Assembly (NCBI GenBank): GCA_015487985.1
Contig: WFOP01000319.1
Span: forward strand, 1 to 6,195
Length of the DNA stretch: 6,195 bases
Direction of reading: 5' to 3'
Source of the DNA: Hyphomicrobiales bacterium
GTDB taxonomy: Bacteria; Pseudomonadota; Alphaproteobacteria; Rhizobiales; Devosiaceae
The first letter of the stretch is position 1. Every line of letters starts with the position of its first letter. The notes under the pieces were generated by a model, which saw only the letters and a program-made list of their open reading frames with translations, made no database searches and was not told where the DNA came from. Of this stretch, positions 6,073-6,195 are shown one piece after another. The position numbers were made by a program, and so were the translations under genes.

Positions 6073-6104
6073 ATCAAATCCATTACACAATCAAATCTGA
6101 TTTG
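6073..6104. promoter_or_regulatory. Repeats between rpoN and the divergent reading frame, candidate operator
   Basis: ATCAAATC occurs twice, at 6073–6080 and 6090–6097, 17 bp apart start to start. The second copy forms a perfect inverted repeat with what follows, CAAATC-T-GATTTG (6092–6104). The cluster lies 65–96 bp upstream of the rpoN start and 20–51 bp before the divergent ATG, so a bound protein could affect either gene. No clear sigma-70 or sigma-54 promoter could be paired with it, and the sequence is AT-rich enough for chance to be possible. Confidence 0.35.
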
Positions 6105-6123
6105 GGCGATTTAAGCAAGTTTT

Positions 6124-6195
6124 ATGCCAAGCACTCAAGAGGATTTTGCCCCTGCTGCCCGATACGACCCCGCTCACCCGCGCGCCGCCGCATTC
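6124..6195 (+). CDS. Start of an unidentified divergent gene (runs off window)
   Basis: ATG at 6124 opens 24 codons with no stop before the edge, beginning MPSTQEDFAPAARYDP and rich in Ala and Pro. After the first codons the third positions turn G/C-rich, as expected for coding sequence. The sequence upstream is AT-rich and non-coding in look, and the only possible Shine-Dalgarno is a weak AAGCAAG (6113–6119). On the opposite strand the frames give short ends that do not resemble LptB, the usual upstream neighbour of rpoN. The product cannot be recognised from so few residues. Confidence 0.45.
   Translation, partial: MPSTQEDFAPAARYDPAHPRAAAF

Overview
This looks like an alphaproteobacterial chromosome segment of middling GC. 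The evidence is gene content and order: a minus-strand rpoN–hpf (long form)–ptsN block faces a plus-strand block of a class-A small heat-shock protein followed by a DUF1150 protein, a family largely confined to Alphaproteobacteria. I cannot name the genus. All genes look intact apart from the two cut by the window edges; there is no rRNA, tRNA, insertion sequence or CRISPR array.

Left part (1–2169). The first 608 bases hold the N-terminal 202 codons of a minus-strand, membrane-anchored sensor protein that resembles the DctB C4-dicarboxylate sensor kinase. It is divergent from a plus-strand pair, a DUF1697 protein that starts at a TTG codon and a ribokinase, whose reading frames overlap by ATGA. 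The intergenic stretch carries two related dyads built on TTGACGT...TCAAAT.

Middle part (2165–3098). A good RpoH (sigma-32) promoter overlaps the ribokinase stop codon. It should produce a leader of about 70 nt that folds into a ROSE-like RNA thermometer: the hsp20 Shine-Dalgarno sequence is paired in a hairpin with the hallmark bulged G. The small heat-shock gene is followed 14 nt later by the DUF1150 gene. Heat control is therefore predicted at both transcription and translation.

Right part (3135–6195). On the minus strand lie rpoN (sigma-54), the long ribosome hibernation factor hpf, and ptsN (EIIA-Ntr). This is a classic cluster linking nitrogen and phosphoenolpyruvate signalling to sigma-54 and to ribosome dormancy. 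ptsN converges on the DUF1150 gene with only 36 nt between their stops. Upstream of rpoN there is no lptB end, as many proteobacteria would have; instead a short divergent plus-strand reading frame runs off the window.

The most noteworthy signals are regulatory: the RpoH promoter plus ROSE-like thermometer, the paired dyads between the sensor gene and the DUF1697 gene, and the repeats between rpoN and its divergent neighbour. I see no clearly new multi-gene system.
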